This document shows, piece by piece, positions 44,327-52,620 of a DNA stretch of 62,929 nt. The position numbers and the translations under genes were made by a program. Below the pieces are notes generated by a model, which saw only the letters and a list, made by a program, of their open reading frames with translations, searched no databases and was not told the origin of the DNA. How positions within the stretch are numbered: position 1 is the stretch's first letter; each line of letters begins with the position of its first letter. This stretch comes from CAZTQN01 sp964615765 (GTDB lineage Bacteria > Planctomycetota > Phycisphaerae > Phycisphaerales > UBA1924). The stretch covers positions 1-62,929 of the forward strand of contig CAZTQN010000025.1 of assembly GCA_964615765.1 (NCBI GenBank), written 5' to 3'.

Positions 44327-44388
44327 GACGCACATTCTCCTGATGGTGGGCCGCTCGGCGCACCGGGGAAAAGCATAGGGGCACGCGG

Positions 44389-44420
44389 AAAAAACAGGGG
44401 CCCGGAAGACCGGGCCCCTG
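44389..44420 (-). terminator. Intrinsic terminator of the PEP-CTERM-type gene
   Basis: The minus strand reads CAGGGGCCCGG-TCTT-CCGGGCCCCTG followed by six T (44394-44389). The stem is 11 bp and perfect. It lies 51 bp after the stop codon. Confidence 0.85.
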
Positions 44421-44471
44421 CGCAGAAAACGAGATGAAAAATCGTACGAAGCGGCTGATTCCCAAGGGGGT

Positions 44472-45128
44472 TCAGCGGCGGCGGCGAGCCATGGCCAGGC
44501 CGGCGAGGCCCAGCAGGGCGCCCGCGCCCGGAGCCGGGACGGCGGTGGTCACGCCCGTGAAGTTGATCGAGTAGGTCCCGCCTTCGACGAAGCTGGAGAC
44601 GTCGGCCCAGTCGAGCACGGCGCTGGTCGGCGTGCGGGGCGGGGTGACGCCGGTGAACAGGTTCGGATCGAACACCGACTGCGCGATCAGCGTGGGGTTG
44701 GCGACGGAGAAGGGGATCGTGCCGAAGATCGAGACAGCGAACAGGTAGTCGCCGGCCGGGAGGCTGGCGTACGCCGCGTTGCCGACGGGGAAGGCCGACA
44801 GGAAGTTGACCCCGTCGATGTCGTCGTTCTTGGCGATGCCCGTGCCGTCGAGCTGGAACAGGTAGATGGTGGTGTCGGTCAGCGTGCCGCCGGCGACGGT
44901 GGCGCTGAACTGGGCCGGGTTGGCGATGGTGATGCGGTACACGTCAACGTCGATGTCGCCGTCGGGCGTGAGCGCGCCGTTGAGGGTGTCCAGCGAGAAG
45001 CCGGAACCGGACACATCCTGAGCGGGCTGGAACGGGAAGATCCCGGCGTCGCCGGTTTCGCTGACGACGACAGCGCTGGCGGACGCCGCCAGACCCAAAA
45101 CGGCCACAAGTGACAGAACGCTCTTCAT
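44472..45128 (-). CDS. PEP-CTERM-type sorted exoprotein
   Basis: 218 residues from ATG 45128 (GAGGAG upstream). Signal peptide MKSVLSLVAVLGLAASASA. The middle domain is beta-rich with aspartates (DGDIDVDVYRITIANPAQFS, PAGDYLFAVSIFG), like a PPC-type fold. The C-terminal tail is VPAPGAGALLGLAGLAMARRRR: a Pro-rich variant of the PEP motif, a short membrane helix and a basic end. Such tails are recognised by exosortase-type sorting enzymes, not seen in this window. Function unknown. It sits beside a dockerin-tailed gene, showing two sorting systems in one genome. Confidence 0.82.
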   Translation of the reverse strand: MKSVLSLVAVLGLAASASAVVVSETGDAGIFPFQPAQDVSGSGFSLDTLNGALTPDGDIDVDVYRITIANPAQFSATVAGGTLTDTTIYLFQLDGTGIAKNDDIDGVNFLSAFPVGNAAYASLPAGDYLFAVSIFGTIPFSVANPTLIAQSVFDPNLFTGVTPPRTPTSAVLDWADVSSFVEGGTYSINFTGVTTAVPAPGAGALLGLAGLAMARRRR

Positions 45129-45332
45129 GACTCTCTCTCCTCTTGAGCGCTCTTTCGAGCGCAAATGTTTGCGAACGCCCCGGGGACTCACGGGGAACAG
45201 ACCCTCAAGATACCTCAGATCCGGGGGCCTGTCCATCCCACCGCCCGCAGTATTTGCGGGCACAAGGGTTTCCAATCGACCAAGTAGGTCCAATAACTGA
45301 ACCGCATCCGGTCGTGGCTACCGAACCCGGTG

Positions 45333-47240
45333 TCAGTTGCTGGTCGGGGCCGGGGCCGGCTGTTCGGGGGCAGGGGCCGGGACGGGGGCCGGGGCAGGCG
45401 CCGGTTCCGGCGGGGCGGCCGGTTCGGCCGGGCTGGGGTCCATCGGCGTGGCCGGCGGGGCGATCGGGTCCGGGCCGGCGCCCGGATCCATGCCCGCCAG
45501 CGGCTGGAAGGTGCCGTCGCGCTGCACGCGCAGCGTGCCCGTCGCCACCAGGTAGTCGAGAATGGCGTTGCGCAGGTCGGTCTTGGCCTGGTCGCGGGCG
45601 CGTTCGGCGTCGCGGAGGTCGTTGGCGGTGTCGACCTGTTCCTGCGTGGTCACTTCGTCGGGCTTGAGGTCCTGCTCTTCCTTGCGGCGCTCGGTGATGA
45701 GCACGCGCTGCTCGGCGAGTTGCAGGTTCAGCCGCGCACGCTCGATCTCGCGCGTCCGCCCGCGCACGTCGAGGATGATGCTGTCGCGGAAGCGGTCGAA
45801 CTCGCGCTGCTGCTGCTGGAGCCGAATCAGCGACGAGCGGAGTTGCAGGCGCTCGAGCTCGCGGTCCAGCGGCACATCGAACGTCGCCCCGGCGGAGAAC
45901 TGCACGTCGTCGAACTCGTACACGCTCCCGCCCTCGCGGGCCCCGCCGGCGGCGGGCGACTTGGTCGGGAACGTCACGCTGCCCGTCAGGTTCAGATCCG
46001 GGAGCAGCGCATTGCGGGCGTTGAGCACGGACCGCTTGGCGTCGTCCAGCCGATCACGCTGGTTCTGCAGGTCCAGCCGATACGCCAGCGCGGCGTCGGT
46101 CGCGGCCTCCGGCGTCGTCTCCGGCTCGGGAATATCCAAGCGTGCGGCGACGATCTTCACGGGCGTCCGCACCGGCAGCCCGATCCGTACCTTGAAGCGG
46201 TCAAGATTGAGAATCAGCGACTCGCGCGCGTTCGCCAGGCTGGCCCGGGCCTGCAGCAGGTTGTTGACGGCGAGGTTGACCTCGAACTCGCGGATGCGCC
46301 CGGCCTGATACCACGCGCGCTGGCGGGATTCCAGCGTTTCCAGGCTCTCGACCTGCCGCATCAGCGTGGTGATGCCGTCGAGCTGGTTGAGCAGGTCGAA
46401 GAAGTCGCGCGAGAGCGAAACCAGGTACTCGCGCCGGAACGACTCGAACGCGCGGGCGGCGTAGATCAGGTCGCGCTCGGCCTGGATGAGGTTCTCCTGG
46501 GCGACGTCGCCGGCGCCGCGCAGCAGCGGGATCGAGCCGTCGAGCACCAGGCGCGAAGACTGCACGTACGAGCCGGTGGAGACGTTGCGGAGCTGGTCGG
46601 TGGCGTCCCAGATCCAGCGGGCCGCCAGTTCGCCGCCGAAGGGCAGCCGCTGGCGGGCCCCGACTTGGTTGAGGAGGCGCAGCGTCATATCGCGCGAGCC
46701 GTTGGTCTGGAGCTGCGTGAACGTGGCCCCGCTCTGCGCGAACAGGCGCGGGCTGAACAGGTGGCGCTCGGCGAGCAGGCGGATCGCCGACAGGACGTAC
46801 TCCTCCTCGGCGGAGAGCAGTTCGCGCCCGGTGTCCTGAGCCTGGCGGAGGGCGCCCTCAAGGTCGAGGGCGAGGGCGTTGGCGTCGTCCTGCGTGTGCA
46901 GCGCGGCGAGCCGCGCACTGACATCCCGTCGCTCGTCGGCGATCGAGAAAGTCAGTTCGGACGGGCCGGGGTTGACCGAGCCGGGCTGCTTGTCGACCAG
47001 CGAGACGGACTTGGGGACGCTTGACGCCGGCGGGCGGTTGCGCCCGGGGGCGACGGCCCCGCCGCCGAGTTGGTCGATGCGGTCGCGCAGGAGCGCATCG
47101 GTGCGCGCGTCGATATCGCGCAGGCTGTCCCCGCAGCCGAACAGAAGGCAGACGGAGGAGGCGGCGATGCAGACCAGCCCGGCGGAACGGGCCGGAGGAG
47201 GGGAATAGGACCGCCGGGCGGTCCGAGAACGTCGGAGCAT
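45333..47240 (-). CDS. TolC family outer-membrane efflux lipoprotein
   Basis: 635 residues, longer than usual TolC/OprM (about 430-500) because of an N-terminal insert and a C-terminal Pro/Ala tail (EPAPAPAPVPAPAP). The ATG at 47240 follows AAAGGG; a lipobox CLLFGC gives an acylated Cys near residue 36. The two long coiled-coil repeats characteristic of the family are visible in REYLVSLSRDFFDLLNQLDG ... FEVNLAVNNLLQARASLANA and REFDRFRDSIILDVRGRTRE ... ARDQAKTDLRNAILDYLVAT. It should form the outer-membrane channel of an efflux or type I secretion system; no partner pump or adaptor lies in the window. Confidence 0.88.
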   Translation of the reverse strand: MLRRSRTARRSYSPPPARSAGLVCIAASSVCLLFGCGDSLRDIDARTDALLRDRIDQLGGGAVAPGRNRPPASSVPKSVSLVDKQPGSVNPGPSELTFSIADERRDVSARLAALHTQDDANALALDLEGALRQAQDTGRELLSAEEEYVLSAIRLLAERHLFSPRLFAQSGATFTQLQTNGSRDMTLRLLNQVGARQRLPFGGELAARWIWDATDQLRNVSTGSYVQSSRLVLDGSIPLLRGAGDVAQENLIQAERDLIYAARAFESFRREYLVSLSRDFFDLLNQLDGITTLMRQVESLETLESRQRAWYQAGRIREFEVNLAVNNLLQARASLANARESLILNLDRFKVRIGLPVRTPVKIVAARLDIPEPETTPEAATDAALAYRLDLQNQRDRLDDAKRSVLNARNALLPDLNLTGSVTFPTKSPAAGGAREGGSVYEFDDVQFSAGATFDVPLDRELERLQLRSSLIRLQQQQREFDRFRDSIILDVRGRTREIERARLNLQLAEQRVLITERRKEEQDLKPDEVTTQEQVDTANDLRDAERARDQAKTDLRNAILDYLVATGTLRVQRDGTFQPLAGMDPGAGPDPIAPPATPMDPSPAEPAAPPEPAPAPAPVPAPAPEQPAPAPTSN

Positions 47241-47564
47241 GAGCACCGCCCTTTGTGCGCAAAGTGAGGTAGGGACGGAGTTTGGCCGGTCAGTGTACCG
47301 GAAATCGCGTGGCGTGTTGCGATCCGGGCACAGGCTCCATATTGTTTGCGGTCAGGTCGGTTGTGGGTTTCCCGGAGGTGCGCAGCGACCAGAACCGTCG
47401 GCGGAGCCGCGGACAACGGGCGGTCCGGTGGTTGGCGTCATCAGGACGAACCCGGACTCACGGTTGAGGCGACGGGGGCGGCGGGGGATTCGGCAACTGG
47501 CAGGGCGAAACAGGACCGGCGACTTCCCGCCGCTCTGGCGACCCTCGGGAGATCACCCCTCACC
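47241..47564. other. Divergent intergenic region, TolC-type gene and GH35 gene
   Basis: 324 bp. It holds the TolC-type ribosome-binding site near its left edge. No gene is likely; an in-frame ORF extending the glycosidase to 47346 codes Arg/Gly-rich sequence unlike the family. Promoters for both genes are expected but I could not place them. Confidence 0.5.
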
Positions 47565-50507
47565 ATGGCGGCGATGACCTTCGACGGGCAATCCTTCATG
47601 CTCGACGGACGTCGGGTTTGGCTGGTGTCAGGGAGTTTGAACTACGCCCGGGTGCCGCGCGCCTATTGGGGTGACCGGGTGGCCGCGGCGAAGAACGCCG
47701 GGCTGAACTGCATCGAGACCTCCGTCATCTGGGCCCGGCACGAGCCGCGGCACGGGCACTTTGACTTCACGGGCGAGAACGACCTGCGCCACTTCGTGCA
47801 GCTCGTCGGGCAGGCGGGGATGTACGTCATCCTGCGCCCGGGCCCGTTCGTCGACGCCGGGTGGGACATGGGCGGGCTCCCGCCGTGGCTCCTGACCAGC
47901 GAGACCATCAAGCTGCGCACGGCGAACCAGGCCTTCCTGGAAGCGTGCTCGCGGTACATCACGGCGGTCGCGGAACAACTGCGCGACCTGCAGGTCAACA
48001 GCCCGGCCCCGCGCGGGAGCGCGGCGGCGAGCGCGGCGGCCGCGGGCCTGGGCGGCGTCGCCGGGGTCGGCGTCGGCGGGCCCATCATCCTCCTCCAGAA
48101 CGAATCCGGCTGGACGTGCGGCGACGACACGCTCGCCTCGGCCTATCTCGGCGAACTGCACCGCTACTTCCGCGAGGCCGGCTTCACTGTCCCGATCATC
48201 AACGCCAACGACCTGTGGCAGAGCGTTGAGGGCGAGATCGACGGATGGACGGGCTTCGGCGGGCTGCTCGCGCACCTGCGCCAGCTCGGCACGGTGCGCC
48301 CGGCCCAGCCGCGGGTGGTCATCGACTTCGAAGTTGGCTATCGGCGCGCGTGGAACCGCGCGGCGCTGCCGCCCCGCCCGGCGAACGTGGTGCTGAGGTG
48401 CATCGCGGAAGTGCTGGCGGCGGGTGGGCAGATCAACCTGAGCCCGTTCCACGGCGGGACCAACTCGGGCTTCTCGGCGGGCCGGGACCCGTCGTTCGGG
48501 CATGACGGGTTCCTGTGCACGTCCAACGACGCCGGCGCGCCGCTCAACGAGGCCGGCCTGCCGGGCGAGTCGTACGGCGCGGTGCGCCGCATCTGCACGT
48601 TCGCGTCGCGGTTCAGCCGCGTGCTGAGCCATCTCGACCCCGCGCGGCAGCCGGTGGCGCTGCTGCCCGAGGCGCACGCGCTCGGCGCCGGCGGCACGCC
48701 GCAGAAGGGCTCGCCCGCGGCCCGGGTCTCCGTGGTGCACGCCGTCGGGTCGCAGGGGGGCGTGGCGTTCGTGTTCGGCGACGACGCCGGCGAGAACTCG
48801 CGCGAGCCCATGTCGCTGGTCCTGCCGGACGGTTCGACGCTGCCGGTGGATCTGGGCGAGCGGTCGGTGGTGTGGTGCCTGCTGGACGCGCGGCTGACGG
48901 GCCGGGCCAACCTCGACTACTGCAACCTGTGCGCCCTGGCGCTGGTGGGCACGGTGCTGGTGCTGTTCGGGCCGGCCGGCTCGCGGGCGCTGCTCTCGAT
49001 CAACGGCGCGCCGCTGGAAGCGCTGGTGCCGGAAGACGGCTCGGACGCGCCGTTCGTGCAGGAGCACGAGGGGATCACGGTCGTCATCGCCAGCGACGCG
49101 CAGGTCGATCGCATCGCGATCGACGACACGGGCGTGTACCTGGGCGCGACGGGGCACGACCGGCGCGGTCGCCCGATCGTGCCCGAGGGCGCGAAGAGCT
49201 ATCACAAGATCGACGCCGACGGGAAACGCGGCGACGTGAAGATCACGCCGCAAACGCCGGTGGTGATCGCGCCGGCCAGCCCGTCGGGCGGTCGTGGCAA
49301 GCGTCCGTCGCTGGGCGAGTGGGCCGCCTGCCGCGCGAGCGAGTACCTGGACGGGACCAGCCCGCGGTACGCGAACATCAACAAGCCGGCGGACCTGGTG
49401 ACGCTGGGCGCGCCGTACGGGTACGGGTGGTACCGCGTGAACTTCGCCTCCGGCGGGGCCCGCAAAACGACGCTGATGTTCCCGCAGTCCGGGCATCGCC
49501 TGCACGTCGCGCTCGACGGGGAGCCGGTGGGCGTGGTGGGCATCGGGCCGGGGGCGTCGCGGTCGCTGAACGTCTCGCTGCGCAAGGGCACGGGCACGAT
49601 GGTCGTCCTGGCGGAGAACGCCGGGCGCGTGTGCAGCGGGGCCGACCTGGGCGAGCACACGGGCCTGTACGGGCACCCGTGGGAAGTCACGGAGATCAAG
49701 GCGCAGAAGCCCAAGCTGGTCGCGGGCGAGCCGGTGGACCTGCTGGCGTTCCGCGCGCCCTTGTGGCGCCTGCACCGGGACGACACGACCGACAGCCAGC
49801 TGCTGACCTGGCGCATTGATCACCGCAGCAAGGCGTCGCTCATCATTGAGATCGGCGCGCCGTCGGCGTCGGAGCGCGGCGCGGGCCCGCAGGCCGACCT
49901 GGGCGAACGCGAGGACGGCATCGTGCTGCTCAACGGCAAGCCGGTGCACTACTTCTCGCAGCCGGGCGGGCGTCCGGTGCTGATCGACGCGTCGCTGCTG
50001 GTCAAGGGCAACAACACGGTGCAGATCGCGATGGTGGGCTCGACGGGTGCGGCGGCGGCGATGCTCAGCAAGGCCGTCCGCTTCTTCGCCGCCACCGAGA
50101 GCTTCACCACCAAGGGCGAGTGGGCCTTTGCCAAGTGGGAGCCGCCGGCGGCGGAGGCGTTCACGCGGCCCAAGGGCGGGACGCCCGGGATGCCGACGTG
50201 GTGGCGCTGCCCCTTCAACGCGGGCGACGCCGACCCGACGCACCCCCTGCTCCTCGAGATCCCCGGCGGGGCCTCCGGCCTGACCAAGGGGCAGATCTAC
50301 GTCAACGGGCGGCACGTCGGGCGGTACTTTGTTGGCACCGCGGACGGGAAGAAGGTCCCGCCGCAGTCCAGGTACCTCATCCCGCGGGCCCTGCTCGCCG
50401 CGGACGGCGCCGACGAACTGGTCATCTTCGACGAGCACGGGCACAACCCGGGCAAGTGCCGGCTGATCAGCGATGTGACGGCCAAGGGCGGGGCATTCGA
50501 CGCCTGA
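47565..50507 (+). CDS. GH35-type beta-galactosidase-like glycosidase
   Basis: 980 residues, cytoplasmic by sequence (no signal peptide). The (beta/alpha)8 domain begins with FDGQSFMLDGRRVWLVSGSL and has the GH35 landmark ILRPGPFVDAGWDMGGLPPW. Acid/base Glu180 is in LLQNESGW and the nucleophile candidate is Glu256 in VVIDFEVGY. Beta-sandwich domains follow (RPVLIDASLLVKGNNTVQIA, LFDEH-type end). An Ala/Gly-rich insert (about residues 148-172) sits between the barrel strands just before the acid/base strand. Likely hydrolyses terminal beta-galactosides or related sugars. The start has a GGGAG some 13 nt upstream; the ATG three codons later is nearly equivalent. Confidence 0.87.
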   Translation: MAAMTFDGQSFMLDGRRVWLVSGSLNYARVPRAYWGDRVAAAKNAGLNCIETSVIWARHEPRHGHFDFTGENDLRHFVQLVGQAGMYVILRPGPFVDAGWDMGGLPPWLLTSETIKLRTANQAFLEACSRYITAVAEQLRDLQVNSPAPRGSAAASAAAAGLGGVAGVGVGGPIILLQNESGWTCGDDTLASAYLGELHRYFREAGFTVPIINANDLWQSVEGEIDGWTGFGGLLAHLRQLGTVRPAQPRVVIDFEVGYRRAWNRAALPPRPANVVLRCIAEVLAAGGQINLSPFHGGTNSGFSAGRDPSFGHDGFLCTSNDAGAPLNEAGLPGESYGAVRRICTFASRFSRVLSHLDPARQPVALLPEAHALGAGGTPQKGSPAARVSVVHAVGSQGGVAFVFGDDAGENSREPMSLVLPDGSTLPVDLGERSVVWCLLDARLTGRANLDYCNLCALALVGTVLVLFGPAGSRALLSINGAPLEALVPEDGSDAPFVQEHEGITVVIASDAQVDRIAIDDTGVYLGATGHDRRGRPIVPEGAKSYHKIDADGKRGDVKITPQTPVVIAPASPSGGRGKRPSLGEWAACRASEYLDGTSPRYANINKPADLVTLGAPYGYGWYRVNFASGGARKTTLMFPQSGHRLHVALDGEPVGVVGIGPGASRSLNVSLRKGTGTMVVLAENAGRVCSGADLGEHTGLYGHPWEVTEIKAQKPKLVAGEPVDLLAFRAPLWRLHRDDTTDSQLLTWRIDHRSKASLIIEIGAPSASERGAGPQADLGEREDGIVLLNGKPVHYFSQPGGRPVLIDASLLVKGNNTVQIAMVGSTGAAAAMLSKAVRFFAATESFTTKGEWAFAKWEPPAAEAFTRPKGGTPGMPTWWRCPFNAGDADPTHPLLLEIPGGASGLTKGQIYVNGRHVGRYFVGTADGKKVPPQSRYLIPRALLAADGADELVIFDEHGHNPGKCRLISDVTAKGGAFDA

Positions 50508-50528
50508 GCCCGTCGCGCGGCGGTTCGC

Positions 50529-51923
50529 TCATTCCGGCTTGGTGAACGCGGACCCGGCGGGACGCGTGGTCAATCGCTCAGCAAGCGCCAGCGCCAGCTC
50601 CATCGACTGCTCGTAGTTCAGGCGCGGGTCGCAGGGCGAGGCGTAGTTGCGGGACAGGTCGCTCTCGGCCAGGCCGCGGGCCCCGCCGAGGCATTCCGTC
50701 ACGTCCTCGCCGGTGAGTTCGATGTGCACGCCGCCCAGGCGGGAGCCGAGTTGGCGGTGGATGTCGAGCGACGCGTCGATCTCGCTCATGACGTCGGAGA
50801 ACAGGCGGGTCTTGATGCCGGAGGGCGTGGAGACGGTGTTGCCGTGCATCGGGTCGGAGACCCACAGCACGGGCCCGACGCGCGGGTCGCGGGCGGCGTC
50901 GATCAAACGCGGCAGGGCCGCGTGGACGTTCTTGGCGCCGAGGCGCGCGATGAAGATGAGCCGGCCGGGCTCGCGGTCGGGGTTGAGGCGCTGGGCCAGC
51001 GCGATGAGATCGCCCGGCTGCGTGCTGGCGGAGAGCTTGACGCCGATGGGGTTGCGGATGCCGCGGAGGTACTCGATATGGGCGCCGTCGATCTGGCGCG
51101 TGCGCTCGCCGAGCCAGGGCAGGTGCGTGGACAGGTTGTAGAAGCCGGCGCGGCGTGGGACGGTGCGCGTCTGCGCCGATTCGTACAGCAGGTTCAGCGC
51201 TTCGTGGCTCGTGAAGAACTCGGCGCGGGAGAGCTGCTCCACGCTGGATTCGCCGACGGCCTCCATGAAGCGGAGGGCCTCGGCGATGCGCCCGGTCATG
51301 GCGGCGTACTGCGCGCGGACCTGGTCGGGCAGGCCGGCGTGCTGCATGAAGCCCAGGTCCCAGTACTCCGGGTGATGCAGGTCGGCGAAGCCGCTGTCGA
51401 GCAGCGAGCGCACGAAGTTCAGCGTCATCGCGGCGTGCGTGTACCCCTCGACCATGCGCATCGGGTCGGGGCGGCGGGCCTCGGGCGTGAAGGCCTCGGC
51501 GTTGACCAGGTCGCCGTAGTACGACGGGAGCGCGACGGGGCGCCCGTCGATCACGCGTGACTCGGTCGGACTGGAGCGCGGCTTGGCGTACTGCCCGGCG
51601 AAGCGCCCGACGCGGATGACCGGGGCCTTGGTCGCGTACACCAGCACCAGCGACATCTGCAGCAGGATCTTGATCTTGGCGGTGATGGCGTCGGGGCGGC
51701 AGTCGTCGATGCGTTCGGCGCAGTCGCCGCCCCAGAGCAGGAAGCGCCGGCCCTGCTGGGCCTCGATGATCTGGGCGCGGAGGCGCTCGATCTCGAACGA
51801 AGTAACCAGCGGGGGCAGCGCGCGGAGTTTGGCGACGGCGCGGTCGACGGCGTCGCGGTCGGGGTAGACCACCTGCTGGGCCTGCAGGCGCGTGCGGAAC
51901 GAGTCTGGGGTCCAATCGCTCAC
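50529..51923 (-). CDS. 3-deoxy-7-phosphoheptulonate synthase, class II
   Basis: 464 residues, full length for the plant-like/actinobacterial class II (AroA-II) enzymes. It joins phosphoenolpyruvate and erythrose 4-phosphate, the first step of the shikimate pathway. Conserved blocks: LLWGGDCAERIDDC, VIRVGRFAGQYAKPRSSP, RVEGYTHAAMTLNF-type, WVSDPMHGNT and GVHIELTGEDVTECLGG, which supply the metal ligands (Cys, His, Glu, Asp) and substrate-binding arginines. It stands alone, convergent with the GH35 gene with 21 bp between the stops. Confidence 0.95.
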   Translation of the reverse strand: MSDWTPDSFRTRLQAQQVVYPDRDAVDRAVAKLRALPPLVTSFEIERLRAQIIEAQQGRRFLLWGGDCAERIDDCRPDAITAKIKILLQMSLVLVYATKAPVIRVGRFAGQYAKPRSSPTESRVIDGRPVALPSYYGDLVNAEAFTPEARRPDPMRMVEGYTHAAMTLNFVRSLLDSGFADLHHPEYWDLGFMQHAGLPDQVRAQYAAMTGRIAEALRFMEAVGESSVEQLSRAEFFTSHEALNLLYESAQTRTVPRRAGFYNLSTHLPWLGERTRQIDGAHIEYLRGIRNPIGVKLSASTQPGDLIALAQRLNPDREPGRLIFIARLGAKNVHAALPRLIDAARDPRVGPVLWVSDPMHGNTVSTPSGIKTRLFSDVMSEIDASLDIHRQLGSRLGGVHIELTGEDVTECLGGARGLAESDLSRNYASPCDPRLNYEQSMELALALAERLTTRPAGSAFTKPE

Positions 51924-52115
51924 GAGCGAGGGTATCGGTGCGCGGTGGGCGCGTGTGCACCAGTGCGCGGGAACCTGAGATCGGAGATGGATGCGGGCGA
52001 GAAAAAAGTTGATCAGGGCTTATGCGGACGGTCGGGAGGGCCGATGCGTACGAGGACAGACGGGGTACGAACGGACGCGCCCCGGGACTCAACGCACATC
52101 ACAACGGAGTGATCT

Positions 52116-52502
52116 ATGCCTCGCATGTCTCGCACCGGCACCCGGCGCACGGCCCGCCGCAGCACCGCTCGTCGCACCTCGGCCCGCCGCACCACCGCGC
52201 GTCGCAGCACCACCCGCACCGGCACCGGCATGACCGCCCGGCCCACGGCCCGCCGCACCGCCAAGCGCACCACCACGAAGCGCACCACGGCCAAGCGCAA
52301 CTCGACCAAGCGCACGACCGCCAAGCGCAGCACCGCCAAGCGGACCACGGCCAAGCGCAGCACGGCCAAGCGCTCGACCGCGCGTCGCGCGTCGACCAAC
52401 ACCTGGTCGTACAACTTCGGCACCTGGACGATGTCGAACCCGAACACCAGCCGCACGCGGTCGTCGACGATGAAGAGCAACGCCCGCCGTCGCGCGGCGT
52501 GA
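52116..52502 (+). CDS. Arg/Lys/Thr-rich basic repeat protein
   Basis: 128 residues with a CGGAG ribosome-binding site six nt before the ATG. Residues 1-40 are Thr/Arg repeats (TARRS, TSARRT); residues 45-90 are five-residue repeats such as TAKRT and TAKRS, about nine in a row; the last 35 residues (STNTWSYNFGTWTMSNPNTS) are less basic with aromatics. Composition and periodicity are like protamines and the H1-like C-terminal tails that compact DNA. No family was recognised. It may be a nucleoid-associated or ribonucleoprotein component. The next gene is on the opposite strand. Confidence 0.75.
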   Translation: MPRMSRTGTRRTARRSTARRTSARRTTARRSTTRTGTGMTARPTARRTAKRTTTKRTTAKRNSTKRTTAKRSTAKRTTAKRSTAKRSTARRASTNTWSYNFGTWTMSNPNTSRTRSSTMKSNARRRAA

Positions 52503-52559
52503 TCAAGATTGTGTTAAACTAGGTAAGTGCCTCTCTCCTCTGGAGGGATGACAACGACG

Positions 52560-52600
52560 AGCCGGTCCGGGGTTACAGCCTCGGGCCGGCTTTGCTTTTG
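52560..52600 (+). terminator. Terminator of the basic repeat protein gene
   Basis: AGCCGGTCCG pairs with CGGGCCGGCT (one mismatch) across a 12-nt loop (52560-52591). It is followed by TTGCTTTTG. It lies between convergent genes. Confidence 0.6.
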
Positions 52601-52620
52601 GGCGGGCCGATGGCGGGTTG

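Noticed and set aside
47628..50444. Minus-strand open frame of 938 codons
   Set aside because: Antisense shadow of the GH35-type gene; Arg/Pro/His-rich low-complexity translation without motifs.
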